The notes: generated by a model not told the origin, from the sequence alone. DNA of 64,000 nucleotides from Crossaster papposus (GCA_037893245.1 JBAIAA010000019.1:558001-622000), one strand, 5' to 3'; counted from the first letter of the stretch, positions 1 through 11,766 are shown. Numbers and translations: made by a program.

Positions 1-1356
1 CTGTATATTTATCATTTGCTGGTACGCCAACAGTGTGGTTGTGTAACTATACTGCCCAGGGCGTAATTCTTAATTTAAGTTTTTATCTTAGTGAGATACG
101 CTTCTGGGAGGCCAGTTTTAGACACGATATCTCTATGCTAGATGACAGTCAGTAGAAATGGGGGGAGGGGTGGAGGTTTACGTGTATAAGTTTAAAGAGA
201 ACCCCTCGGTTTTTGGGTTTTTGTTTTGAGACGCGGAATAGGTTCTCCTGACAAGTATCATAGGGAATGTATTTGTAACTGGTCTACAGAGATAAATCTG
301 TAATTGTACGTTACCTAGTGGGTATGCCAGAAAGTGGTTGTTTGGTTGGCCCCTCCAGAGCGTAATTCTTAACTCTTTTTTTCCCCATACACGCATCTGG
401 GGGTCAGTTTGATGACAGCAAATACAGCAAACGTCTGCGGGCCAATTGGGTTGGACATTCTCTGAGAGCGGGAGTTTCAAGCCCCGTCTCTGGTTTTGGC
501 GACGCGATAACTGGTTTGTGTATTGCAACAGTGGCCCTTTGTTTTTAGTTCACTCAGTGATTGATTATTACCGGTGATAATATGCTGTCCCCCTTCTTCT
601 TTTTCTTGGGACGTGAAGCTGATCATATTTTCTGTTCCATGTGTTTATTGGGAAGGGGCGTAATCATACATGCAGCTTACCTTTTTTTGTTGATTATTAG
701 AACGATTATCGGTCACATGGGAAAGACATTAAATTGAAGGACGTGTAATGCTGGGCTAGGTTGATGTTTTATTTTCTTTTTTCTGTGAGACTATTGGTGT
801 TTTTTGTTTGTTAAAGATGAAGTGCTTTTGAAAAGAAATAGCAAGGAGAAACCGGTTAATGCAGGCATACTCAAGGAATATCAGTTTATTGTTTGTGCTT
901 GTTTGATCAATCCTAGAGTTAGCTCCGTTGGCAACTTTTTGTTGAAAACGAGACGTTATGAAATTGAATTGACGGCGCAACGTCATAGTGACGTCGCACA
1001 TTTGTAATAATTATGTGCGTATATAGCTATATCCTATGTTATATTTCGTTCTAAAATTTATTTAGTGCAAATTTATACGTAGCTGATTTGATAAAATCTT
1101 AACCAAACATAGTTCATGTACTACTGACTCGTTTAGTAATGCCGTTGTCTTAACACCTTTTTATGTGGATAAAACTTAATAAATTAGGTAGAATTCATTT
1201 TGTTTTCAAATAGAATATGAATATATATTTGTTTAACTCATGTATTAAGTTAAACACAACTGCAATTTTGTATTGGGCCTATTTCTTCATTATTCGTTTA
1301 ATATTTGCTTTGGTCAGGATTCATTTTTAGTGTGCCTCCTCGCTAAACAAATTTGC

Positions 1357-1520
1357 TTACATCTGGCAAATGAAAGGATATTTTTGCTGATCCGCTGAGC
1401 AAGAACCGTCGAGGTCTGACGCGACGGTTGGAGGCGCCGAGTCGCAATACGTCTCAGGGTTGTCGCCATCTTGGATTATGAACTGGGTTTCGTCGTTTCC
1501 TACCGCCCGCAAGGAAAGAC
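1357..1520 (-). CDS. U1 exon 4: C-terminal half of CTLD and stop
   Basis: 164 bases after acceptor TCAATGTATAG. It encodes GLSLRAVGNDETQF, then QDGDNPETYC, a short loop, GSCSADQQ, and the terminal KYPFICQM followed by TAA. The three cysteines match the last three of a long-form CTLD: ICQ pairs with the FC of exon 1, and YC pairs with SC. There is no EPN or QPD and no WND, so canonical calcium-dependent sugar binding is not expected. The stop overlaps a donor-like AT|GTAAGC in all four copies, so a further downstream exon is possible though none was found. Confidence 0.78.
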
Positions 1521-4500
1521 CTATACATTGAGTTGAAAAATGGAGGAAAACGCTTGCAGTGAAATTGCACATCCGACTTGTCATTCACTTGGTGGCACTG
1601 CCGTCACAAAAATGCAGAAATCATTGGTTGGTTTGTGACGTACACTCTTAAAAAGACTAGTAAAAGAATATTAGGTACAAATAAGTATGTAAAAACAAAC
1701 ATAATTTCGGTAAAACTCGCCGGAAAATAAGTACCTCAGTAATACGTATTTGTTTTAATACATGTTAAAAAAGTAAAGAAGCAAATTGACATAAATTATG
1801 TAAAAACGTACTTAATTAGGTAAACCTTTACTAAAGTTAGGTAAACACGTAGGCCAACACGCGCACAGCACAGAGAAGCAAGATGGACAACATAAACACT
1901 AGACGTTTGTTAGAACAATGGGGCATGCCACAACTTGCAGTCTTTGAAGGTAACGTTTTTTCTAAACCTCTTGTGATTATTATACTGTATCCAATACCGA
2001 GAAATGCCTGGACCACAAAATACTACAGGATATTGCTATTTTTGTAGTGATGGTCACAACAATAACTCATTGTGATTGGATTATGTTAGGCATAATGTGT
2101 GCACACGACTAGATGTGCGTAGTACAAATAAGTGCATATACTTGTACATGTACATGTACGTTGATATTTGGTTGTATACACAACCTGTAGGCCAATATTA
2201 AACTTTTCCGATTTGAAAATTTGAATTCCGATTTTTTTTCTCCAAAAGTATGCAGACGATGTTGTCTTCCGGGACGAAGAAAATAAACCCCTGGAGTGAA
2301 CCACCTCCAGCCAGTAGCAGCAGATAAACTGAAAGTCGACGGAGACAGAGTTTACTAATGTTAAACCACGGAGACAGACTCGCATGGCAAGGCTCTCCGC
2401 GGCTATAAGAGCTGGCGTAAGAACAAGATCCTATAGGCTCCTTACTGTGCGGGACTTCAGACATTATACATGTAGGTTGCTGCATTCAAGGCAACGTAAC
2501 ATTCCATACGTTACGGAAACCCTGGAGTCGACGAACCAAGATCTCGCTTATTTGAAATTAAGGAGTCAACAAGTTAAATCAGTTTGGGGAGACATAAATG
2601 AACATAACAATATTTGAAATAAATGGACTGAAGTTTTATTTAACAACAGTTGTGTACACCTAATGTTTTTCTAGTTTACGTAATTAATGTGTAAATATAA
2701 TTACCTAAGTACCAGGTAACGTTTTACACAACTGTCATGAAACCTTTTACCAAACAAGGGTTATGTATTTTACAAAATAGCAAGCGAGTTCGTATAGTAC
2801 CGGTACATGTAAAACATGGTATTTTTTTTACATAACCTGTGTAATTTTGTTTGACAGTGTACCCGTGCGCATGCGAGATGAGGTTCAAGTGCAAACGGCC
2901 TTAGTCGCACCAAGGTGTCGAATTTTTGTGGCGCTAACATCGTACTCACACCGACAAAACAATATTGTACACGATGTTTCCGTATATTTACGGTTTATTA
3001 TACTCCCCTCTGTGCTTCTGCCAGCTGCCGTGTCAATACAATTCTAATTCGAAGTTGGCCCCCATATCGTTCATTATTAGGAATGCGCATGCTCACAGCA
3101 TTTGTGAGCAAGTTTGGGTGCTGCTGCTCAAGTCCCTTTTGTCGATTTCCAATTCAATGTTACGCATGCGTGGTCTGTTGGTTTTTTTGTCGATAGTTGA
3201 TCCCTGCTGCACGCTGCACGCTGCATGCTGCTATTGATAAGCAACGCAACCATTTACCACGGCGCATAATTAAGTACCTATTTTGTAGGTACTTAATTTG
3301 GTTGATCTTGGTGTCAAAATTGTAATTTTCTGGGGTGCTGAATCGATTTCAGTTATTTTGTTTGTTTTTTTAAATAATCAGAGGTCAAGGTTCACGTTAT
3401 TCAGCCGAGGGTTATAAAAATGTGTGGTTTTCATTTTGTTTCACCGGCATTTTCTTACCTATTCATGTATAGTGATATAGAGGCTTACTGATTGCTAAAT
3501 AAATGTCCACATTATACCAAATACCAAATCAATTTGTGACAAAAAACATTGTTAGGGCTCGATATTTGACCCCACTCTCCGAATTTTGGATATAGACTCA
3601 ATATTATGAAAATCTAAAAATATAGCTAGGAAAAAAGTAGCTATGTGTATTTGTTTAGGAACTTGGAATCAATTTGTTGTTACGAACATCAATTTACTAC
3701 AATTGTGTAGACTTGGGAAAAGAATATTGTTCGTCGCCTGGTCACTCATCAGCAATCACATAATTTACACACGGACATTCCATAATTCCATACCACAAAA
3801 TAGTATTTTCTCGTGCGACTGTGTAAACAGAAAGTATAGATGAGCACTTTTTAAACTTGGCTTGAAGCCGGTTCATACTTCACGCGAATGTCATAAAGTC
3901 ACGATGAAACTTCAATTGTTTGCGTCATGAAATTTGCTTCGCATTCGCGTGAAGTATGAACCGGCCTTTACGGTCTAGAATCACACTTACCGACAGGACC
4001 TTGATCGCGACGTACGATGATATTCACTTGTTTGCCTTAAAAATACAACAACAAAAACATGGGTAAAATGAATGGAGTTGTCAAAAGTTGTCACAATAAG
4101 CCATTTGCGCTTGACCCCGAGTTAAATTTAAATAATATTTGGTACACTGACTTGTTCACACAGCTTGGCACAGTTTAACTTTAAATTCTCCAGACCAAAG
4201 ACACTGTTGCTATATCACGTGATTCTGGGCAAGCTTTTGCATAGTTAGGTAAGAGACGCTCAGCACCAATACATTGTTTATAATGGGTGAGAATGGCAAA
4301 AAAGACACCAGACCATTCCAGAGCTGGGGGTTGCTAGCGTAAGGCTTGCCCCGAATCACGTGATATAACAACAGCGTCTTTGGTCTGGATAATCTCAAGT
4401 TAAACTGTGCCAAGCTGTGTGAGCAAGTCGGTGTATTATGTTATTCAAATTTAACGCGCAAATGGCTTATTGCGTCATTGTGCAAGGTTTCGTGAAATAG

Positions 4501-7500
4501 GCTGCACGTACATGTCCAAAATGAATCACTTGGATGCAGGGCTAAGTATGTCACGTAGTGTCTATTGAAAAGGTTTGAGCTCATTATCTAGTTGCATCAT
4601 ACCTTGATAGATTAACACGTCCGCTTTCTCATTTAGATGATGTGATTGCGCTGTGCAGGCAAATAGACCGCCCTCAAGCGGCAAGCTGTGGTTGTGATAA
4701 ATGACAAGAGTCGAGTGAATGATGCACCTAGAAGCATTCACTGCATGAATCGTGTAACCGGCTCCCTCTGAGGCTGTCAAATTCTCCCAACTCGTTTTGC
4801 TGTTGTGACTGTCCTTGGGGAGTAAACTCCAGGTGATGACGTCACCGTTGGCCGTGCATTCCAAACGTATTGAGTTGTTAGTGATGCCCTCGTTCGTCAT
4901 CGTAAGGTTGAGAATCTTTGGGCGCCAATCTACACAAACGAATAGAGTACAAACAACAACAACAACCAAAAATGAGATTTAAAGGTCTATGGCGAAAAGG
5001 CAATAAAATAATTACATGTAGTTTGCGGTAACACCACGGTATTTAGAAACGCACAGCATACTGGGTATATAGTAGCGTATTGTGACCTTGAGAATTATAG
5101 TTAGGCAGATATCAGCCCCTATGGCATGAAATTATGGGTTTTTACATTCATGCACAAGTATACAATTTAGTATATATCAGTATTATGGCCAATGTAATAT
5201 TTTCTGAAGTGGCGCTATCGCAAAAACGCCCTCGGCCGGTCGGCCATGGCGGCCATTTTTGTTTTTCAAATGGCTGCTAAAACACATTGTTGACTGAGTG
5301 AATGCAGTAATGTTATTTCAATAAAAGACCTTTAAAGGATAGACCGGAATATTATCCAAATAGATTTGCAAGGGTTAGGCAAACAAGAAACAAATAGACG
5401 ACATAAATCATGACAGTTCACAGGCAGCTCCTTTAGACAGCTCCTTTTGACACCGAGTCCCAGCGAACCACAGCGATCTGACATTCATGGAGGAATTCGC
5501 CTCTGACGTTCTGATTCTTGTTAGTTCGTTCTTGTTCTGTTAAACTTTCCTTGCGCGTCGTGCAGATCGTCTTGATAGTGTCGCTACGACAGTTTTGAAA
5601 TGTTCAAAACTGTCGTTGCACCGCAACGATTTAATCACATTCGCCCATTGTCCTTGTGTATTCGCGTGTAATCCTTCCAACGTGCACCAGAACAACAAAA
5701 CCGCAACATTATTAATTGCAACGGAAGCTTTCTCCCTCGCCTACTTTAATACAGATTTGCATATTGTTGACTTTACAGGGGTCATATTTTTTTGTTAAAT
5801 AACAACCGAAATGCAACGAAGTATCAAATTCAGAGAGAATGGATACATACCTACAGATCCACACTTGTAGAGGTTCGCTATCTGTTTTGCGTTCAGAAGA
5901 CCGTCGAACACAACCAGATTGCTGTATGCAGCAGAGCCACCCCATTCGTCAGCAGGGAATGTACCAATACACGTATTTGGAAAACCGATGTAAAGATGAG
6001 TGCATCTATCAGATCGACTTCCACTTTTTGGAACCCTCTCGCTCGCATTAACCATCTCCCCGTCGACAAATACTTTCAAGTCAAGTTCCACCGTGCTTGA
6101 CACATCCGCTGTGAATGCGAGATGGAACCACTCGTCCAGTGGTATCTTACTTCTGTTAAATTTCAGTAAAACCCTAACATGTTCAGAACTTACCGTGATC
6201 CGGAATCTCTGTTCCGATTTTGCATACCGAAAAGCTATTCCCCTAGCATGAAGAGTCTGCCCCCCAGAGCTCAAGTAATACCATAATTCTTTGTCGGCAG
6301 CCCCAGATCGTTCCGGTGTGTCGATTTTCAACCATATGGACCAGGTCACACTTTGAGACTTGCACAGGCCAGGGTCTGAGACACAAGTCCCTGCAAAGTC
6401 TCCGAAATCTATGTAGGACCCAACCAGTACGTGCACTGCGCAGGGTTGTCCCACTAGCTCCGGGCCGGGAACCATTTGAGCAGTTCCCACCACTTGATAC
6501 GCCTCGTTATTCACCACTGGGTTATTCTCGCACGGTGTGACGTCACTCGTTTGGCTGAAGAATTCGTTTAGGATTGGTTGCAAGTCTAAAACTGAAATAC
6601 AAATAAGTGAAATTGGAGAGGATTTGATATACTTGTCAAACACGTATTTGTCCTTTGGGCCGACCATTTCCTTTGCATGTTGATGTGGCCCGAAGTCAAA
6701 GTGCGTTGTATCTACTTGTTACGCATTAATTCGGACTATTTCTAATAAACTATTAGGTCCAGTTCAGTCTAGTAGCCACCAATGCGAGTTGTCGAAAATA
6801 TTTACTACCGAATTATTGAGAAATATCGTACTTATTGTAAAGTAAATAATTATTCTAGGCATCGAGCAAATCGATTGCGCTAGATATCCTGTAATTATTC
6901 CGAAAAAATACAATTTTAGAAAACAAAATTATAACATAAGAATAACTGCTCGACGCCCGTTGAAAACAAACGCCGTTTTTCGTGATTTTCTCGCCATGCA
7001 TGATTGTAACACTTCAGACTGGTCTGTTAAACGATATTTACTACAAGAACAACCGTACAAATCCACCCATTCATAATAATTCAAGCAATCACCAATGGTG
7101 TATCCTACCTTTAAACGAGACTAGAATATTTGGGCAATGTGCAGGAAGTTGTAAATGAAACATTCATCGTAGTCATCTTAAATAGTGAACTTGAAATTTC
7201 AAATTAGCTGTAGGTCCACAGCAAGCTTGTTTTTAGTTAGCCTTGGTCAAGGCGTTCATCATTACCCGTCCGTACGTACGAAGCGGCGGTAATCGGAGCT
7301 CAAACAACGACCTCACGCGGCCACTATTATATGCAAATCAACTGAAGATATATGAACACCGCAGCGAAGGCTTTCTTAGTAAACAGGGTGGCAAGTATAC
7401 AATGGATAGAGGATCTTTATAAAATAAAAATCATACCAAGATATATCGATTTGGGCCAGTAGTTTTAGCCCCAGGCTCTATTTTGCAATTTTAATATAAA

Positions 7501-9464
7501 ATGATTTAACAGTAATTAAAAATATAATTTAAATACCTCCCAATAGGCACTTAGGGAGACAATCCCATAGAGATGTACACAAACTTAAAACAGTCCTAAC
7601 TTGTTTACCCTAACCCTTTTTTCTAAGATCTTCGAGATTTATGCTATGTATACCAAAATCTGTCCTTCTAGGACAAAAATAACTCCCAAATATTGTTTTT
7701 AGGGTAGCTAGACACTTAGGGAGACACTGAAATGTCTCCCTAAGTGCCACTGTCTCCTTATTACCTAAAAACTTACGCTAATTTGTCTCCCCAAGTGCCT
7801 ATTTGTATAAATTTACATTCTTACTATTGTTTACTATTGTTTAAAAAGCGTTTTTATATTTAATATCAATGCAAATATGCATGCAATTTACTAGGAGATT
7901 TTTGCGCGTCGCGCGCCACACGCACTGCACTGCGTAGAACGTCTATGAGAGAATAGGGGGGTTTACAAACACTGAATAGCACGTCTGTACGCGCTGCCGA
8001 CGTCACCTGTCTTATTAAATGTATATGGGACTTTTCGAAATCTTTGCTTCGTCTCCGGCTTTGCCTCCGAATTTCAAATCACTGAAAGGCAAACTTAAAT
8101 GAAGGCAAATTGAAATACACTTTGGGGTTTTGGGTTCAAATCAATCGAGTGGATGTTTCTTAAGCACAACATGCATCAGAATGTGGCTGGAGATCTCGCA
8201 GTTGTAAAATCACCTTAAGCCAAAGACGAAACGAAGCCAGAGATTCAAAACAGGTCATTTAATCCTCGCTGGACATTGGCGCGCGATTCCCGCGTATTGC
8301 GTGTTGTTACGCAGAACGCAAGCTGCCGATACAGCGTGAATTAAGGACTATGGAATACCAACCTCTCTACCATGGCTACGATCTTGCTGCGCCATGTTTT
8401 TCCACCATGCCTTGCGCAATCTTAACCCCTGGAATTGTCTAATTTAAATGTGCCATATATTGGCACATTTAGGGGTGCAGTCGATGCATTTAACGCGCGA
8501 CGCCATCTTTAACATTTTGTAATTGTTATTTTGTAGAATCAATCCTTTCAAACATGATATTTTGACGGCGTTATGAGCAAGGATTTATATTAAATTTACG
8601 TACATCTGTGGTGCATCTATAATGTAAGAAACGGGTTTTGAGCAAGAAAAACGAGGCTTCCAAAATCAATATTGTACAGGTAAGGCGGAGACTTGAACAA
8701 AAAAATGTTCATACGTGACGTACGTTCAAGAACACGCGCGCGCATTACATTCAGGGCGTGCAGTTTAAGAAATACGCAGGCAGTAGTATAGTACGCACTG
8801 TACTAAATAGCCAGTCAGTGTCGTTTACGCATTCCTCACGGCCAGGGGTTAGTGAAGGAACGCGCACGCGCCCATGGAGTCGAGGCTGATGGAATACGGA
8901 ATCGTTTGTAGTATTGCGCATGCTTGTGAGGTTTTAACCAATAAAAAGGGGGTAACGCCACCAGATTTCACGAGCGCCAAATTTCATGTGACATTGATTT
9001 TTTTAAATAAAACTAGCGTTTATCTTTACTTTATCGACCGTTTTAAACTGCCCACGTGACGGGCTCTCGATCAAAAGGAAGGGGTACGATAAACTGTCTT
9101 AGGTATTTTTTGATAAAACGAAATGTACTAACTTACTCGTGTTAATGTTCACAGCAGGTGTGTTTAGCCAAATGAAGGATGGTACATCAACTCCGTTTAC
9201 GTTATTGAAGATGTCGTCTGCGAACTTCGAAATGAATAAGATGTCTTCGGCGTCTGTTGCCGTTGCAAGGGAGCCGCTCCGACCGTGATAGTGGAGACGC
9301 TGGCAGAACGTCTGCGCTTCCGTGTACGACAAATGACCTGGGTAATACCTATAGCACTTGTTTCTGTTCTCCGTCCATTGGAAATTACACGGCGAACAAG
9401 CTGCTTGAGTAGAATCAACCAAATCCGCGGTAAGCGCGACCGCCAAAATTAGCCAAACAGCCAT
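1357..9464 (-). CDS. U1 gene: secreted split C-type lectin with LamG and Ig cassettes
   Basis: Four-exon gene model, join of 9464-9137, 6591-5851, 4929-4603 and 1520-1357 on the minus strand. It gives 1,560 coding bases, 519 residues plus stop. Order: signal peptide, N-terminal CTLD half, LamG-like jellyroll, Ig-like domain, C-terminal CTLD half. Each junction splits a codon after its first base, and GT/AG sites are present at every exon edge. No membrane segment is seen after the signal peptide, so the product is probably secreted. Family knowledge suggests an innate recognition role, but the ligand is unknown. Intron 3 holds an SAM-like exon fragment, a short hairpin element (3867-3965) and a foldback element (4098-4468). 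Intron 1 holds a foldback element (7542-7803). I infer the whole-gene join from phase and conservation; cassette skipping or separate transcripts cannot be excluded. Confidence 0.7.
1883..1949 (+). pseudogene. SAM-domain-like first-exon fragment, U1
   Basis: Plus-strand ATG followed by DNINTRRLLEQWGMPQLAVFE and a G|GTAACG donor. The pattern LLxxWGxxxLxxFE resembles the start of a SAM domain. No following exon was found. It lies inside intron 3 of the U1 gene on the opposite strand, and the U4 copy is identical in frame. Probably a relic of a gene fragment captured before duplication. Confidence 0.35.
3867..3965. repeat. Short hairpin element, U1
   Basis: 24-bp inverted arms starting GCCGGTTCATACTTCACG. 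Present in all units, so older than the array. Confidence 0.7.
4098..4468. mobile_element. U1-specific foldback element
   Basis: 371 bp with inverted arms of roughly 130 bp starting AAGCCATTTGCGC. Flanked by AT. U2, U3 and U4 keep the empty site, so it inserted after duplication. Confidence 0.8.
4603..4929 (-). CDS. U1 exon 3: Ig-like domain
   Basis: 327-base symmetric phase 1-1 exon, acceptor TTCGTTTGTGTAG, donor G|GTATGA. It encodes a single Ig-like domain: RLECTANGDVITW supplies the first canonical Cys and core Trp, and GGLFACTAQ supplies the second Cys in place of the commoner DxGxYxC motif. There are several N-linked glycosylation sequons (NLT, NAS, NHS). An extra Cys lies in SRCIIHS. 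The domain probably acts extracellularly as a spacer or binding module. It is nearly identical between units, unlike the LamG exon. Confidence 0.82.
5851..6591 (-). CDS. U1 exon 2: LamG-like jellyroll domain
   Basis: 741-base symmetric phase 1-1 exon, acceptor TTTGTATTTCAG, donor G|GTATGT. It encodes about 247 residues of a LamG/concanavalin A-like fold: the strand SVTWSIWLKI (80-89), WYYLSSGGQ (103-111), RGIAF, PLDEWFHLAFT (150-160), LKVFVDGEMVN (171-181), LYIG, and the closing AAYSNLVVFDGLLNAKQIANLY (the usual last strand and helix). Domains of this class bind carbohydrate or protein ligands. Compared with its three paralogues, changes are concentrated at residues about 93-103, 112-147 and 181-216. 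The six cysteines in the first 80 residues and near 196-207 are only partly conserved. Confidence 0.85.
7542..7803. mobile_element. U1 foldback element with internal hairpin
   Basis: Inverted ends AATAGGCACTTAGGGAGACA, one mismatch. A perfect 14-bp hairpin of the same motif lies inside at 7713-7746. Missing from the matching place in U2. Confidence 0.7.
9137..9464 (-). CDS. U1 exon 1: signal peptide + N-terminal half of CTLD
   Basis: Encodes 109 residues plus one base. Residues 1-20 are a hydrophobic signal peptide beginning MAVWLILAVAL, with likely cleavage after STQA. Then comes the first half of a CTLD: Cys23, Cys26, KCY at 36-38, the SYTEAQTFC helix region ending at Cys54, SLATATDAED and the FIWLN strand at 98-101. 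It stops before the long-loop region and the last conserved cysteines. I chose this ATG because the U2 and U3 copies begin here; an in-frame upstream ATG in U1 is not shared. The donor is A|GTAAGT (phase 1). A TATAAGTG box lies about 30 bases upstream of the ATG. Confidence 0.85.
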
Positions 9465-9493
9465 CGTGAGATCGCAAGGGTGTTGACTGGGCT

Positions 9494-9501
9494 CACTTAT
9501 A
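9494..9501 (-). promoter_or_regulatory. TATA box candidate, U1 gene
   Basis: TATAAGTG on the minus strand, about 30 bases before the ATG, conserved at the same distance in U2 and U3. It would give a very short 5' leader, so an upstream noncoding exon remains an alternative. Confidence 0.4.
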
Positions 9502-10538
9502 GGCCTAAAATCATAGATCATTAAACGCCGGCCTTCACAGTAATTTCGGTTTGATGCGATTTGATACCAATATAAATAGGAACCATTAAATATGAACCGC
9601 AGTGGTGCTAGATTCCGAAAAAATATGAGGGTTCATGTTGGCTCGACGCCAATAAGTAGGAATCTCAACATTGGTAGATTCCATTGTCGCAAAATATGGG
9701 GGTGGTTGTAAAACACGGTGGCAATGATGTATCGTAAATTTTTCCCCCCTTCCCCTTGCAAACTGTGTGAAAGTGGATCTCACCTACTATCCCGAGTCGT
9801 TAAAACACCCCTCCCTCTGAATGGACTCAACGTTTTGTTTTTTATAGATTACGCGTTGGCGTCTGTTCAATGAAAGTATGGACAATTAAACATTTTCAAG
9901 TGGGGTTGATTTCCCGTATAATAGGCGTATCTTTTCCCTCGCTACCATTTTAATTTCCTCATTTTTACTGTACAGCTTTATGTAGCGGCATAAACGGAAA
10001 ATACTGTGACGGCCGTCCACATTATTACTGTCCATATATTATTGTGCAGTGTAGAACGAGTTTTGGGGTCACAAAAGTGACCATCAAAATTCGAGCTGTT
10101 TAGCGCTAGTTGTAATTCCGGCCGTAAAATGTTCGCCTTCTGCGGACGTGTAGGAAACCATATTTTGTGCATTGGTGCTGTGTGTAATGTGAGGCACAGA
10201 ACGTGTATCTTACATTAAATAAAAACGACAGGAAAAAACGTATGTCTATGTAATCCGTCGTGTCCGATTAACTGGGAATTTTGATGGACAAAAATAGGGT
10301 AAAAATTACATTTTTACAAGTTCAAAAAACATGCTTTAACGTATGTTCTATAAATAGCATAAAGGTGGCATTTAAAACATGTTTTTGTTCTCATGTAAGG
10401 GCAATGATAAATCTTTGTAATGATATAGTTGATTTGGTGATATAATTTTGCTTTTTGGCTGGGTCATTTTTTTTAAATAAGCAACAAAACAGTTTTGGCG
10501 GCCCCAAAACTGGCACCATGGCAACAGGCCATAGTATA

Positions 10539-10697
10539 CAAATATTGACTGCTTTGAGTGGTATAGTAAAACTAGCCTCCCGAGGTATCCATGGAGCATT
10601 CTATTTTCCCGAGGCGAAGCCGAGGGAAAATAGAATGCTCCATGGATCACCGAGGGAGGCTAGTTTTACTATACCGCGAAATAAAGCAGTCAATATG
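10539..10697. repeat. Long palindrome, U1
   Basis: Near-perfect hairpin of about 70 bp per arm, from CAAATATTGACTGC through CTAGCCTCCCGAGG to the centre GAGGCGAAGCCGAGG. It has no coding capacity. It is followed by a partial copy of the TTATAACACC element ending at 11018. Confidence 0.75.
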
Positions 10698-11551
10698 CGT
10701 TTCGAAAGGGCACCCGACTATTTGTATCTTCGTTCCCTTTTTCTCGATCATACGTGTACTTTGTTGCCTTGATGAACGGGTGCGAGGGTGATAGATCAAT
10801 GTTTACGCAATGCACCGAAACACACGTCTGGATTTCATTCACGCTTTCGTTGCTATGCGCATAGTACGTGTGTTGCTATGCGCATAGTACTTTTTCAGAA
10901 CAAGGCTGCGTGGTATAGTCTTTTTGGGAGCGCAAGTAAAAAATAGAAAAAATAGCAAGTGACACGTGACGCGCCCTCGGCCAATCAAGACACAGAATCT
11001 GTGAGTGAGGTGTTATAACAAAAAATAGTTCTATTTTGGTTATTTGCTTACCAAGTCCTTTCATATTAAAAAATATAAAACAATTGCCGAGGACACTCAA
11101 TGGGCGTATCTACACCACACTGAGTGAAATACATTTTTTTAGATCCTTATTTTCCTTTAATATTAAACTCACTCCAACAATAAACTTGGCGATCTGCGAA
11201 GAACCAGCTCAGATCAATTTACAACATTTGCAAACATAAACAAAGACCAAATAATCACAAAATACTTCACTGGACTGTTAAAAAGTGGCAGTCTGAAGCA
11301 TCCTGTAAAATAATGGCTCCTGGTGTGGTGACATTTTCAAGTAAAGTAGAACAACTGGAAACAAAACCTTATTTTTTCAAATACTGCTCCTAATTTATTC
11401 CACATTTTCTTTACAATTGATTACACATCTGTGAAGAGGTACAACTGATTATCGGACCTTACACATAACTTAATTACACTTTGACTGAAGGTATATGAAG
11501 AATGTGCATAGAGCATGAGCAGTGTGAAAGTACAAAGTAACAATTAACCTC

Positions 11552-11766
11552 AATCCTCCAAAATCCTCATTTTGATAAGTACCCAAGTAACCTCAATCCG
11601 GACAAATTACCCAGCATTAGTTTAGGTCTTATGACCTGGATCCTGCATTATCCTCCAGTGTCAAAAAAACCAAACGTCCTCAATCCAGCAAATTTCGATG
11701 CATCAACTTCCAATTGATATCAATTCTGCAAAACCCTGCAATTTGTAAAGAGGATTTTGGAGGATT
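11552..11766. repeat. Inverted-repeat element, U1
   Basis: Perfect 17-bp inverted arms AATCCTCCAAAATCCTC (11552-11568 and 11750-11766). Copies at 33412-33625 and 51193-51412. Confidence 0.55.

Noticed and set aside
2384-2617. 77-residue plus-strand open frame ending near AATAAA in U1
   Set aside because: The U3 copy has lost the start codon and the U4 copy stops after 17 codons, so it is not a conserved protein.
5795-6667. LamG frame as a stand-alone gene starting at its upstream ATG
   Set aside because: That ATG lies before a clear splice acceptor in the intron, and U3 reaches the exon without it.
9978-10172. 64-residue minus-strand open frame present in U1, U2 and U3
   Set aside because: Differences between copies are mostly amino-acid changing and there is no start context or domain, so it looks like ordinary upstream DNA.
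10455-10772. Open frames on both strands reading FYFP and RGKIEC
   Set aside because: They arise from the long palindrome and change with each copy.
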